Position numbers and translations under genes: made by a program | Notes under the pieces: model-generated | The model's input: the letters and a program-made list of their open reading frames with translations, nothing else | What the model was told of the DNA's origin: nothing | Database searches by the model: none | Shown here: positions 23,135-33,726 of the stretch, in pieces | Layout: every line of letters begins with the position of its first letter | Position numbering within the stretch: the first letter of the stretch is position 1 | Assembly: GCA_028865585.1 (NCBI GenBank) | Contig: JAGWJU010000001.1 | Coordinates: forward strand, 1-48,257 | DNA: 48,257 nucleotides | Reading direction: 5' to 3' | From: Elusimicrobiota bacterium | Lineage (GTDB): Bacteria > Elusimicrobiota > Elusimicrobia > UBA1565 > UBA9628

Positions 23135-23866
23135 ATGCAGGGCGCGGTGCGATCCGCAGGACTTTTGATCCTGACCCTGGCCTTGGCATCGGGGGCCGTC
23201 CAGGCGTCTTCGGCTGCCGCGCCGCTCATCATCGCGGCGCGAAACGGCCAGCTTTCGGACGTGCTCGCGGACTTGGCTCAGGGCCAGAACCCCAACGTGA
23301 CCGATCCCTACGGCTACACGCCGGCCATGTGGGCCATTTCGCGGGGCGGTCTGCAGATTCTTCAGGCGCTCTTGAGCCAAGGGGCCAAGCTTCCCGCTGC
23401 GACCGCGAATTACGTCCCCATCATCGCCGCGGCTAAAAGCGGCAAGGCCGACGTCGTCGACTTTCTTTTGAAGCAGGGCGCCGCCGTCGACGCGCGGGAT
23501 TCCGCGGGGAACACCGCGCTCATCTGGGCCGCGCAGCGCGGCAACGCGGAGGTCGTCTCGACGCTGGTGTCCGCGCACGCCGATGTCAACGCCGCCAATA
23601 ATCGGGGGCAGACGCCGCTCATCCTGGCGGCCCAGTTGGGGGAGACCGATCTCGTCAACCTTCTCGCGAGCCAGAAGGCGGATTTGAACGTCCGCGATGA
23701 CTTCGGCTACACCGCGCTTATCTGGGCCGCGCACAACGGTTTTTCGGCGGCGGCCAAGGCCCTCATCGCCGCCGGAGCCGACCCGTCCATCGCGGGCAAG
23801 GACGGCCTGACCGCCAAGGCCGTGGCCCAACGCCGCGGCTACGCGGGTTTGGCGCAGTCCCTTTAG
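23135..23866 (+). CDS. Secreted ankyrin-repeat protein
   Basis: A 243-residue protein with a signal peptide (MQGAVRSAGLLILTLALASGAVQA) followed by about six ankyrin repeats. Clear repeat cores include NTALIWAAQRGNAEVVSTLVSAHADVN, QTPLILAAQLGETDLVNLLASQKADLN and YTALIWAAHNGFSAAAKALIAAGADPS. Ankyrin repeats bind proteins; a periplasmic location is inferred from the signal peptide. It is transcribed alone from its own strong promoter, and its last four bases overlap the end of the convergent ddl gene. Partner unknown. Confidence 0.87.
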   Translation: MQGAVRSAGLLILTLALASGAVQASSAAAPLIIAARNGQLSDVLADLAQGQNPNVTDPYGYTPAMWAISRGGLQILQALLSQGAKLPAATANYVPIIAAAKSGKADVVDFLLKQGAAVDARDSAGNTALIWAAQRGNAEVVSTLVSAHADVNAANNRGQTPLILAAQLGETDLVNLLASQKADLNVRDDFGYTALIWAAHNGFSAAAKALIAAGADPSIAGKDGLTAKAVAQRRGYAGLAQSL

Positions 23867-24957
23867 GCTGAAGCGGTCCGCGGCGGCGCGGTCAAGAGCC
23901 CGGCGCGGGTCTTGGCCCTGTTCAGCGCCAGGCGGATGAGCCGCTCGATGAGGCTCTTGGCGGGCACGCCCGAGGCGCGCCAAAGGTTGGGGTACATGCT
24001 GGCCGAGGTGAAGCCGGGAATGGTGTTGATCTCGTTGAAATAGAGGCGCCCGGATTTCGACTCCATCAGAAAGTCCGCGCGGCCCATGGCGTAGCCGTCC
24101 AAGGCCCTAAAGGCCGCCAGGGAAAGCTGCTGCACGCGCCGCGCCTGGGCGGCCGAGAGCCGGGCCGGGACGTAGCGCGCCGAGCCGTCCGGGTCGAGGT
24201 ACTTGGAGGCGTAGCTGTAGAACTCCGTCTTGGGAACGACCTCGCCGCAGACGGAGGCCTTGAGCCCCAGGGGATGCGCGGCGGGCAGCGCCGGGTCGCC
24301 CAGCACGGCGCACTCGATTTCCCGGGCCCGCGGCACCGCGCGCTCGAGCAAAATCTTGTCGTCGTAGCGCAGGGCTTCGCGGATCGCGCCGGCCAAGTCG
24401 GCGGGTTTGCCCGCGCGGGAAACGCCTACGGAGGAGCCTTGCCGCGCAGGCTTGACGAAAAGGGGAAAGCCCAAAGCGCGGGCGGCGGCGCGGGCCTCTG
24501 CGAGGGAGCGGGCGGCGCGGTAAGGGACGACGGGAATGCCCGCCTGGGCCGCCAATCGCTTGGCGATTTCCTTGTCCATGCCCGCGGCCGAGGCGAGCAC
24601 GCCGCAGCCGACGTAGGGCACGCCGAAGAGCTCGAGCATCCCCTGCAGAGTGCCGTCCTCGCCGTGCGGCCCGTGCAGGACAGGAAAGATCGCCTCGGGC
24701 TTCCGGGAGCCTCCCAGTTCGCGGGAGAGCTCGAGCGCGGGGCCCAAGGCGCGCGCTCCGGCCGCGGCCTGCGAAACCCGGGAGGCCAGGATGTCCGGCG
24801 ACGCCTTGCGCCAGAGTCCCCGCGCGTCGATGTAGACGAGTTCGGGCGAAAATTTCGAGCGATCGACAGTCTCGTGGATGAATTTGGCCGAGACCAGGGA
24901 CACGTCGTGCTCGGCGGATTTGCCGCCGCAGAGGATCCAAAGGCGGGTTTTTTTCAT
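23863..24957 (-). CDS. ddl: D-alanine--D-alanine ligase
   Basis: Makes the D-Ala-D-Ala dipeptide for peptidoglycan with ATP. The 364-residue product shows WILCGGKSAEHDVSLVSA at the N-terminus, FPVLHGPHGEDGTLQG, the ATP-grasp strand FPLFVKPARQGSSVGVSR, KTEFYSYASKYLD near the omega loop, GRADFLME and the metal-binding NEINTIPGFTSASMYP. The start is ATG 24957, where homology begins. It follows the kinase gene by 20 bases on the same strand. Confidence 0.94.
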   Translation of the reverse strand: MKKTRLWILCGGKSAEHDVSLVSAKFIHETVDRSKFSPELVYIDARGLWRKASPDILASRVSQAAAGARALGPALELSRELGGSRKPEAIFPVLHGPHGEDGTLQGMLELFGVPYVGCGVLASAAGMDKEIAKRLAAQAGIPVVPYRAARSLAEARAAARALGFPLFVKPARQGSSVGVSRAGKPADLAGAIREALRYDDKILLERAVPRAREIECAVLGDPALPAAHPLGLKASVCGEVVPKTEFYSYASKYLDPDGSARYVPARLSAAQARRVQQLSLAAFRALDGYAMGRADFLMESKSGRLYFNEINTIPGFTSASMYPNLWRASGVPAKSLIERLIRLALNRAKTRAGLLTAPPRTASA

Positions 24958-24977
24958 GCGGCGCTTCGCGGCGGCCG

Positions 24978-26150
24978 TCAGCGGCCCTTGGCCGCGCCGT
25001 TTTTGGCCAGAAGGGCGGCGACCTTGGAGGCGAAGAGCGACTCTTCGAAAGGCTTGATCAGGATGTCCTCGGCGCCGGCCAGGCCCGCCTTCTTGGCGCC
25101 GACCTCGTAGCCGCTGACGATGAGCACCGGAACGCCCGCGGTCCGGCGGTCCCGCTTCAAGCGCTCCAGAATCGAGAGGCCGTCCAAGCCCGGCAGCATC
25201 AAATCGAGGATGACCAGATCCGGCGCGCGCCTGGAGACTTCCTCCAGCGCCGCCGCACCCGTCTCCGCGGCCGCGACCTCGATGCCGTCGCCCAGGCGGC
25301 TCAAGAAAATGACCATGAGCTGCAGGAAGTCCATGTCGTCTTCCACGACGAGGACGCGGCGCGGGGCCGCGCCCGGGGCGAGCCCCGGCGCCGGCTTGGC
25401 GGCCAGGGGAAGGGTGAATTGGGCCAGGCAGCCGGGGCCGGCTTCCGGCCGCCCCGCGGAAATCGCTCCCCCGTGCTGCTCGAGGATCTCGCGGCACAAG
25501 TAGAGGCTCAAGCCCAGGCCCCCGTGGTCGCGCGCCAGGCCGCGCTCGGTGGCGGAAAACGGATCGAACATGCGGCGCTTGTCCTCGTCGGAGATTCCGG
25601 GGCCCGAATCCCGGACTTGGACCCGGGCCTCGCGGCCGTCCGAGGAGAGCCGGACGCGCACGGCGCTTTTCTCGGGGCCGAACTTGTAGGCGTTGAAAAG
25701 CAGGTTGTCGACGACCTCGCCCAACTTTTGCGCGTCGGCCTTGACCCAGACCTCGGCGCCGCCCAGGTCTTGCTCCAGCGCCATGCCCTTGCGGTCCTGT
25801 TCCCGCGAAGTCCGCGCCAGGCGTTCGGCCAGAAACGCGCGCAGGTCCAGGACTTCCATCCGGATGTTCTTTCTCCCTTCCTGGATGTCGCGCGCGGCCA
25901 GGAGGTGGGTCATCACGCGCAGCAGGTCCTCGGCGCGGCTGTAGATGGTGTCGAGGGATTTTTTCTGCTCCGCGGTGAGCGGGCCCAGCGTCTCTTCCTT
26001 AAGGATTTGGACGTAGCCCATGATGACCGAGAGCGGCGTGCGCATCTCGTGAGAGACGCTGGCCAAAAACTCCTTCTTGTGATTCTCCAGGTCCCCGCCG
26101 CGCGCGGCGCCGTTTGAGGGCGCGCGGGCGGGCTCGTTTGGCGCGGCCAT
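24978..26150 (-). CDS. Hybrid histidine kinase with receiver domain, no sensor domain
   Basis: A soluble 390-residue signalling protein. The HisKA dimerisation domain begins after about 22 residues, with the phospho-acceptor H34 in SVSHEMRTPL. The ATPase domain has the N box DNLLFNAYKF (near 150), the G1 box DSGPGIS (181-187) and the G2 box GGLGLSL (210-216). After an Ala/Pro linker a receiver domain spans 264-390 with acidic residues 270-272, phospho-aspartate D316 (VILDLMLPG) and K366 (LIKPF). No PAS, HAMP or membrane segment is present, so it may sense through a partner. ddl lies 20 bases downstream. Confidence 0.9.
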   Translation of the reverse strand: MAAPNEPARAPSNGAARGGDLENHKKEFLASVSHEMRTPLSVIMGYVQILKEETLGPLTAEQKKSLDTIYSRAEDLLRVMTHLLAARDIQEGRKNIRMEVLDLRAFLAERLARTSREQDRKGMALEQDLGGAEVWVKADAQKLGEVVDNLLFNAYKFGPEKSAVRVRLSSDGREARVQVRDSGPGISDEDKRRMFDPFSATERGLARDHGGLGLSLYLCREILEQHGGAISAGRPEAGPGCLAQFTLPLAAKPAPGLAPGAAPRRVLVVEDDMDFLQLMVIFLSRLGDGIEVAAAETGAAALEEVSRRAPDLVILDLMLPGLDGLSILERLKRDRRTAGVPVLIVSGYEVGAKKAGLAGAEDILIKPFEESLFASKVAALLAKNGAAKGR

Positions 26151-26156
26151 GAAATC

Positions 26157-26185
26157 ATTCTACCACCCTTGATTGCGCCGCGCAA
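26157..26185 (-). promoter_or_regulatory. Promoter of the hybrid kinase-ddl unit (leaderless)
   Basis: On the reverse strand TTGCGC (26185-26180), 17 bases, TAGAAT (26162-26157), ending 6 bases before the ATG at 26150. The predicted transcript starts at the start codon. Confidence 0.6.
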
Positions 26186-26197
26186 TAAAGTTATTCT
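26169..26197 (+). promoter_or_regulatory. Possible promoter of the hpt-ftsH run
   Basis: TTGATT (26169-26174), 17 bases, TATTCT (26192-26197), four of six matches in each box. It would give a leader of about 13 bases before the hpt ATG at 26218 and is interleaved with the divergent kinase promoter. Confidence 0.45.
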
Positions 26198-26217
26198 TAA
26201 GGGCAACGCCAATTTTC

Positions 26218-26781
26218 ATGCCGACCGAGTCAAATCCGGTTCCCGCGGGAGTCGAACGCATTCTTTTGGACGAGCGGGCCCTGCGCGCCCGGATCGCGGA
26301 ATTGGGGGAGCGCATTTCGCGCGATTATGCGGGCAAAAAGCCCGTGCTCATCGGCATCTTGAAGGGCAGCGTGGTCTTCCTGGCCGACTTGATGCGCGCG
26401 CTGAGCCTGGACTGCTCGGTGGACTTCATGAGCGTGTCCTCCTACGAGGCCGCCGACTCGACCGGCGTGGTGCGCGTGAACCTCGACTTGAAGGCGAGCG
26501 CCGCCGGCAAGGACCTGATCGTGGTCGAGGACATCGTGGACACGGGCCTGACCCTGCATTACCTTCTGGACAACCTCAAGACCCGCGGCCCCAAGAGCCT
26601 GGAGGTCTGCGCGCTTCTGGACAAGCCCGAGTGCCGGCGCATCCCGGTCAAGGCCAAGTACGTGGGCTTCTCCATCGCCAACGATTTCGTGGTGGGCTAC
26701 GGGCTCGATTTCGACGAGCGCTACCGGAACCTGCCGTATGTGGCCGTTTTGAAAAAGGACGCGACGAATCATGGAAAATAA
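26218..26781 (+). CDS. hpt: Hypoxanthine(-guanine) phosphoribosyltransferase
   Basis: Salvages hypoxanthine/guanine with PRPP. The 187-residue product has KPVLIGILKGSVVFLADLMR, the loop VDFMSVSSY, the PRPP motif DLIVVEDIVDTGLTL and the C-terminal FVVGYGLDFDERYRNLPYV typical of Hpt. The start is ATG 26218; an upstream in-frame extension lies within the promoter region. It overlaps ftsH by 11 bases. The hpt-ftsH-folP-glmM order is common in bacteria; the tilS gene often found before hpt is absent here. Confidence 0.94.
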   Translation: MPTESNPVPAGVERILLDERALRARIAELGERISRDYAGKKPVLIGILKGSVVFLADLMRALSLDCSVDFMSVSSYEAADSTGVVRVNLDLKASAAGKDLIVVEDIVDTGLTLHYLLDNLKTRGPKSLEVCALLDKPECRRIPVKAKYVGFSIANDFVVGYGLDFDERYRNLPYVAVLKKDATNHGK

Positions 26782-28582
26782 GAATTTCAAGCAGCTGGCC
26801 CTGTGGGCGGTGGCGTTCATCCTTTTGGTGGCCTTGTTCCGCAACGTCAAGGCTCCCGAGCAGCAGATCAAGATCCCTTACTCCGAGTTCCAGTCCAAGC
26901 TCAAGGCCGGCGCGGTCGCGAGCGTGAAGGTCCAGCCGGATCTCATCGAGGGCAAGTACAAGGGCGCCGGCGGCCGGAGCGTGGACTTCGAGACCATCCC
27001 GCTTCCCGACGCCAACCTGGTCCAGGAACTGCAGACCTACCACGTCGCGCGCTACGAGGGCGAGCCCGACCGCAGCTGGATCACGAGCCTGGCCGTCAAC
27101 GTGGGCTGGATCGTGCTCTTCTTCGTCTTCTGGTGGCTTTTCTTCATCCGGCAGGTCCAGGTCGGCGGCAAGCAGGCCATGTCCTTCGGCCGGACGCGCG
27201 CCAAGCTCGCCGACGGCAACAAGAACAAGACCACCTTCGCCGACGTGGCTGGCTGCGACGAAGCCAAGGAGGAGCTCTCCGAGATCGTGGATTTCTTGAA
27301 GAACCCCGAGCAGTTCCGCAAGCTCGGCGGCAAGATGCCCCGGGGCGTCCTTCTCTTCGGGCTGCCCGGCACCGGCAAGACGCTCTTGGCCCGGGCCGTG
27401 GCCGGCGAAGCGGGCGTGCCCTTTTTCTCCGCCTCGGCCTCCGAGTTCGTGGAGATGTTCGTGGGCGTGGGCGCCTCCCGGGTCCGCGACTTGTTCGTGC
27501 AGGCCAAGAAGGCCGCGCCGGCCGTGATTTTCGTGGACGAGCTCGACGCCGTGGGCCGCCACCGCTTCGCGGGCATCGGCGGCGGCCACGACGAGCGCGA
27601 GCAGACCTTGAACCAGCTTTTGGTCGAACTGGACGGCTTCGAGCAGAACCAGGGCATCGTGCTCATCGCCGCCACCAACAGGCCCGACGTGCTCGATCCG
27701 GCGCTCCTGCGCCCGGGGCGCTTTGATCGCCAAATCAACGTCCCCGCGCCGCACTTGAAGGGCCGGGAGGAAATCCTGAAAGTCCACGCGCGCAACGTGA
27801 AGATGGCCCAAGGCGTGGATCTGGCGCTGGTCGCGCGGCGCACGCCGGGATTCTCCGGCGCGGATCTGGCCAACGTCATCAACGAGGCCGCGCTCCTGGC
27901 CGCGCGCAAGAAAAAAGAGGCCATCGAAACGGTGGATTTGGAGGAGGCCATCGAGCGCGTCATGGCCGGCCCCCAGAAAAAAACCAGCGTGATGTCGGAC
28001 AAGGAAAAACGCATCGTGGCCTACCACGAGTCCGGGCACACTTTGGTCGCGAAGATCCTGCCGGGCACCGATCCGGTCCACAAGGTGTCCATCATCTCGC
28101 GCGGCCACGCCCTGGGCTACACCCTGCAGCTGCCCACCGAGGACAAGTACCTGACCTCCAAGTCCGAGATCTTGAACCGCCTGGCCGTTCTTTTCGGGGG
28201 CCGCTGCGCCGAGGAAATCATCTTTTCCGACGTGACCACCGGAGCCTCGGACGACATCGCCAAGGCCTCCGCTTTCGCGATCCGCATGGTGACCGAGTTC
28301 GGCATGAGCGAGAAAATCGGCCCGCTGTCCCTCAAAAAGCCGGATCAGGAGATTTTCCTGGGCCGCGACATCGCCCAGCAGCCCAATTATTCCGACAACA
28401 CGGCGCGCTTGGTCGACGAGGAGGTCAAGCGCATCATCACCGAGGCGCAGAGCAAGGCCCGGGAGATCCTCTCCACGCACAAGCGGGCTCTGGACGCCCT
28501 CGCGGCCAAGCTTTTCGACCGCGAGGTCCTAAACGGAGAGGACATCGATGCCATCCTCCAGCAGGCCGGCGCCGCGGCTTGA
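26771..28582 (+). CDS. ftsH: ATP-dependent zinc metalloprotease FtsH
   Basis: A membrane-anchored AAA+ protease that degrades misfolded membrane proteins and some regulators. The 603-residue product has an N-terminal transmembrane helix (about 8-24), a periplasmic FtsH-ext domain (27-105) and a second helix (107-126). In the AAA domain Walker A is GLPGTGKT (197-204) and Walker B is AVIFVDELDAVGRHR. The SRH contains ATNRPDVLDPALLRPGRFDR, and the zinc site is HESGH (419-423). The pore motif FVEMFVGVGASRVRD is present. The C-terminal tail is short. It overlaps both hpt and folP. Confidence 0.96.
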   Translation: MENKNFKQLALWAVAFILLVALFRNVKAPEQQIKIPYSEFQSKLKAGAVASVKVQPDLIEGKYKGAGGRSVDFETIPLPDANLVQELQTYHVARYEGEPDRSWITSLAVNVGWIVLFFVFWWLFFIRQVQVGGKQAMSFGRTRAKLADGNKNKTTFADVAGCDEAKEELSEIVDFLKNPEQFRKLGGKMPRGVLLFGLPGTGKTLLARAVAGEAGVPFFSASASEFVEMFVGVGASRVRDLFVQAKKAAPAVIFVDELDAVGRHRFAGIGGGHDEREQTLNQLLVELDGFEQNQGIVLIAATNRPDVLDPALLRPGRFDRQINVPAPHLKGREEILKVHARNVKMAQGVDLALVARRTPGFSGADLANVINEAALLAARKKKEAIETVDLEEAIERVMAGPQKKTSVMSDKEKRIVAYHESGHTLVAKILPGTDPVHKVSIISRGHALGYTLQLPTEDKYLTSKSEILNRLAVLFGGRCAEEIIFSDVTTGASDDIAKASAFAIRMVTEFGMSEKIGPLSLKKPDQEIFLGRDIAQQPNYSDNTARLVDEEVKRIITEAQSKAREILSTHKRALDALAAKLFDREVLNGEDIDAILQQAGAAA

Positions 28583-29405
28583 GCCGCGGCTCTGGGGCGG
28601 CGCGCACGGGCCGCCTAAAATCATGGGCGTCATCAACGTGACGCCCGATTCCTTCTATCCCGGCTCGCGCGCGGCCACGCCCAAGGAGGCGGCCGCCTGC
28701 GCCCGGCGCATGAAGGAGGAGGGCGCGGACATTTTGGACGTGGGCGGCCAGTCCACGCGCCCGGGCTCGGAGCCCGTGCCGCTGGCCGAGGAGCTCCGCC
28801 GCGTGGTCCCGGCCGTGCGCGCGGCGGCCGAAGAGACGGGGCTTCCGGTTTCGGTCGACACGGACAAGGCCGAGGTCGCGCGCTTGGCGCGCCTGGCCGG
28901 CGCCTCCATTTTGAACGACGTCTCGGCCCTGCGCGCCGAGCCCGAGCTCGCGCATGAGGCCGCGAAATTCGACGCGGTCGTGCTCATGCACAGGCTGGGG
29001 GAGAGCTCCAAGACCATGCAGGACTCCCCGCGCTACGCGGACGTGGTCGCGGAGGTCCGCGATTTTTTGGCCGCGCGCCTGGAGGCCTTCGTTCAGGCCG
29101 GCGGCGACCGCGCGCGCGCGCTCATCGACCCGGGCATCGGCTTCGGCAAGACCCCGGCGCACAATTTATCCCTGCTCAAGCACCTGGACGCCTTCGCGCG
29201 CCTGGCGCCCGTGGTCCTGGGGGCGTCGCGCAAGTCGTTTTTGGGCGCCGTCATCCCGGATGAGGGCCCGGACGATCGCCTGCCGGGCAGCCTGGCCGCG
29301 GCCCTGTGCGCCGCGGCCTCGGGCGCGGCCGCGGTGCGCGTCCACGACGTGGACCAGACGCGCCGCGCCCTGGCGACGTTCTGGGCCGTGCGCGCGGCGT
29401 GCTGA
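28548..29405 (+). CDS. folP: Dihydropteroate synthase
   Basis: Joins p-aminobenzoate to dihydropterin pyrophosphate in folate synthesis. The 285-residue product carries both family signatures: KIMGVINVTPDSFYPGSR near residue 24 and ADILDVGGQSTRPGSEPV near 58, plus ILNDVSALR and LIDPGIGFGKTPAHNLSLL, and the late loop VLGASRKSFLG. The ATG at 28548 lies 35 bases inside ftsH; a later start is not obvious because the first signature begins soon after. glmM begins one base after the stop. Confidence 0.93.
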   Translation: MPSSSRPAPRLEPRLWGGAHGPPKIMGVINVTPDSFYPGSRAATPKEAAACARRMKEEGADILDVGGQSTRPGSEPVPLAEELRRVVPAVRAAAEETGLPVSVDTDKAEVARLARLAGASILNDVSALRAEPELAHEAAKFDAVVLMHRLGESSKTMQDSPRYADVVAEVRDFLAARLEAFVQAGGDRARALIDPGIGFGKTPAHNLSLLKHLDAFARLAPVVLGASRKSFLGAVIPDEGPDDRLPGSLAAALCAAASGAAAVRVHDVDQTRRALATFWAVRAAC

Positions 29406-29406
29406 G

Positions 29407-30780
29407 ATGGGCGCTCTCTTCGGCACCGACGGCGTGCGCGGCATCCCGGGGCGCTATCCGCTGACGCCCGAGGCCGTGCGCGCCATCGCGTTCTCCGCGG
29501 GAAAAATCCTGGCGGAAAAAGCCCGCGCCGGCGGGGGGCCGCCGGCCGTGCTCCTGGGCCGCGACACGCGGGAGAGCGGCCCGGCGCTCTGCCGGGACGC
29601 GGCCGCCGGATTCTCCGCGGCCGGCTGCCGGGTGTTGGATGCCGGCGTCATCCCCACGCCCGGAATTTCCTGCCTCATCCCGCGCTTGGGCGCCGCGGGC
29701 GGCGCCGTGGTCTCGGCCAGCCACAACCCGGCGCGCTTCAACGGCGTCAAGTTTTTCGACGCCGCGGGCTTCAAGCTCTGCCCCGAGGCCGAGGAGCGCA
29801 TCGAACGCGAGGTCGCCGGGCCCGCGCGCCCGGTCCGCCCGCGCCGCGCCCGCGCCGCGCCAAAGCGGCGGCCGGACTTGGCCGGACTCTACGCCGATTT
29901 CCTGCGCAGCACGTTTCCCGCGAATATCGATTTGTCGGGCCTGACCATCGCGTTGGACTGCGCCAACGGCGCCGCGGCCGAGATCGCCCCCGGACTGTTC
30001 GCGGCCTTGGGCGCCAAGGTCGTGCCCCTGGGCGTCTCGCCGGACGGCCGCAACATCAACGCCGGCTGCGGCGCGCTTTTCCCGGGGGCGGCGCGCCGGG
30101 CCGTGCTGCGGCACAAGGCCGATTGCGGCGTGTCCTTGGACGGCGACGCGGATCGCGCGCTCTTTACGGACGAGAAAGGACGGCTTTTGGACGGCGACGC
30201 CGTCATCTGCCTCTCCGCCCTGCGCTTGAAGCGCCTGGGCCTCCTGCGCAAGGACAAGGTGGCGCTCACGGTCATGTCCAACTACGCGCTGCTGCGCTTT
30301 TTGGAGTCCAAGGGCATCGCCAACGTCTGCGTGCCGGTGGGCGACCGCAACGTGACCGACGCCATCGAACGCGAGGGTTTGAGTTTGGGCGGCGAAACCT
30401 CGGGCCACGTGGTTTTCCGCCGCTTCGCGGCCACGGGCGACGGCCTCTTGACCGCGCTGCAGGTTTTGGCCGCGCTGCGCGAGTCCGGCGGGCGCTTGAG
30501 CGCCTTGGGGGGCGCCTTCCGCGCGGTGCCCCAGGCGGTCGAGAACGTGGAGACCGACTCCAAAATCCCCCTGGAGGACTTGCCCCGGCTCCAGAAAGCG
30601 CTGCGCCGCGGCGAGAGGGAGCTTCGCGGAAGGGGCCGAATTTTGCTTCGCTATTCAGGGACCGAGCCGGTCCTGCGCATCCTGGCCGAGGGCCCCAGCA
30701 AGGCCCGCGTCCGGGCCTTGGCGCGGGGACTGGCCGAGGCCTACCGCCGGGAGACCGGACAACAGGGAGGAAGAACATGA
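29407..30780 (+). CDS. glmM: Phosphoglucosamine mutase
   Basis: Converts glucosamine-6-phosphate to glucosamine-1-phosphate on the way to UDP-GlcNAc. The 457-residue product begins FGTDGVRGIPGRYPLTPE, has the phosphoserine loop VVSASHNP with the active serine at S105, the magnesium loop LDGDADR, the sugar loop GGETSGHV and the phosphate-binding RYSGTEPVLRI near the C-terminus. glmS lies two genes downstream and glmU further on, so the whole dedicated pathway is here. The stop overlaps pdxJ as ATGA. Confidence 0.94.
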   Translation: MGALFGTDGVRGIPGRYPLTPEAVRAIAFSAGKILAEKARAGGGPPAVLLGRDTRESGPALCRDAAAGFSAAGCRVLDAGVIPTPGISCLIPRLGAAGGAVVSASHNPARFNGVKFFDAAGFKLCPEAEERIEREVAGPARPVRPRRARAAPKRRPDLAGLYADFLRSTFPANIDLSGLTIALDCANGAAAEIAPGLFAALGAKVVPLGVSPDGRNINAGCGALFPGAARRAVLRHKADCGVSLDGDADRALFTDEKGRLLDGDAVICLSALRLKRLGLLRKDKVALTVMSNYALLRFLESKGIANVCVPVGDRNVTDAIEREGLSLGGETSGHVVFRRFAATGDGLLTALQVLAALRESGGRLSALGGAFRAVPQAVENVETDSKIPLEDLPRLQKALRRGERELRGRGRILLRYSGTEPVLRILAEGPSKARVRALARGLAEAYRRETGQQGGRT

Positions 30781-31502
30781 GGCTTTCCAGCCGCGTCAAA
30801 TTGGGCGTCAACATCGATCACGTCGCGACCCTGCGCCAGGCGCGCAAGGAGGCCGAGCCGGATCTTTTGGCCGCGGCCCGGGTGTGCCGCCAAGCCGGCG
30901 CGGACTCCGTCGTCGTGCACCTGCGCCGCGACCGGCGCCACGTCCAGGACGAGGACGTGCGCAAGCTCTGCGCGGCCCCCGGGCGCGTGCACCTGGAGAT
31001 TTCCTCGGAGCCCGCCATGATCGCGGCGGCCGTGAAGGCGCGGCCCAACTCCGTCTGCCTGGTGCCCGAGCGCCCGGGCGAGGTCACGACCGAGGGCGGC
31101 CTGAACCTCGCCAAAAACGGCCGGGCCGTCAAGGCCGCGGCCGCGCGGCTGAAGGCCAAGGGCGTCGGCGTGAGCCTTTTCATCGATCCGGAGGCGTCGG
31201 CGGTGCGCGCGGCCAGAAGCCTGGGCGCGGACGCCGTCGAGCTCTGCACCACGGCGTACTGCGCCGCGCGGGGACAAAAAGCCTCCGCGCAGGAGCTGGA
31301 GCGCCTGGAGCTGGCCGCGTACCTCGCCTACGAAATGGGCCTGGAGGTCCACGCCGGCCACGGGCTGGCCTACGACAACGTCAAGCCCGTCGCGTCGATT
31401 CCCCACCTGGGCGGCCTCAACATCGGGTTTTCCATCGTGGCCCGAGCGATGTTCGTGGGCCTGAAGTCCGCGGTTTCCGAGATGAAGGAGCTCGTCTCCT
31501 AG
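30777..31502 (+). CDS. pdxJ: Pyridoxine 5'-phosphate synthase
   Basis: Condenses 3-amino-2-oxopropyl phosphate and deoxyxylulose 5-phosphate in the DXP-dependent vitamin B6 route. The 241-residue length is normal. Landmarks are KLGVNIDHVATLRQAR, VVHLRRDRRHVQDEDV, CLVPERPGEVTTEGGL, SLFIDPEASAV, ELCTTAYC and VHAGHGLAYDNV. A GGAGG precedes the ATG at 30777, which overlaps the glmM stop. The DXP substrate links it to the pathway that also uses IspE, encoded downstream. Confidence 0.95.
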   Translation: MRLSSRVKLGVNIDHVATLRQARKEAEPDLLAAARVCRQAGADSVVVHLRRDRRHVQDEDVRKLCAAPGRVHLEISSEPAMIAAAVKARPNSVCLVPERPGEVTTEGGLNLAKNGRAVKAAAARLKAKGVGVSLFIDPEASAVRAARSLGADAVELCTTAYCAARGQKASAQELERLELAAYLAYEMGLEVHAGHGLAYDNVKPVASIPHLGGLNIGFSIVARAMFVGLKSAVSEMKELVS

Positions 31503-31511
31503 GCCAAGCGC

Positions 31512-33381
<1,870 letters not shown>

Positions 33382-33384
33382 GCC

Positions 33385-33726
33385 GTGGCCGCGGCTTTGG
33401 GCGTCGACATCGTGGACATCCGCCGCATCCGAGAGGCCGCCCGGCGCCGGCCGAAATTCCTGCCCCGGGTCTTTACGCCCGAGGAAATCGCCTACTGCAG
33501 GACCAAGAGCGATCCGTGGCCGCACTTCGCCGTGCGCTTCGCGGCCAAGGAGGCGGTCTGGAAGGCCGCGGGCATGAAGGGGATTTTCTTGAAGGACATC
33601 TCCGTCGCGCGCGACGCCTCGGGCCGGCCTTGGGCGCTCATCCGCGGCCGCAAAAGGCCCGGAATCGAAATCTCGCTTTCGCACAGCCGCGACTACGCGG
33701 TCGCGGTCGCCATGAAATCCCGATGA
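33385..33726 (+). CDS. acpS: Holo-[acyl-carrier-protein] synthase
   Basis: Transfers 4'-phosphopantetheine from CoA to acyl carrier protein. The 113-residue product has the two AcpS signatures: LGVDIVDIRRI at the N-terminus with the metal-binding aspartate, and FAVRFAAKEAVWKAAG with the catalytic glutamate, then ISLSHSRDYAVAVA. It starts at GTG 33385, four bases after glmS, and its stop overlaps nnrD as ATGA. pdxJ-acpS proximity is common in other bacteria. Confidence 0.93.
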   Translation: MAAALGVDIVDIRRIREAARRRPKFLPRVFTPEEIAYCRTKSDPWPHFAVRFAAKEAVWKAAGMKGIFLKDISVARDASGRPWALIRGRKRPGIEISLSHSRDYAVAVAMKSR

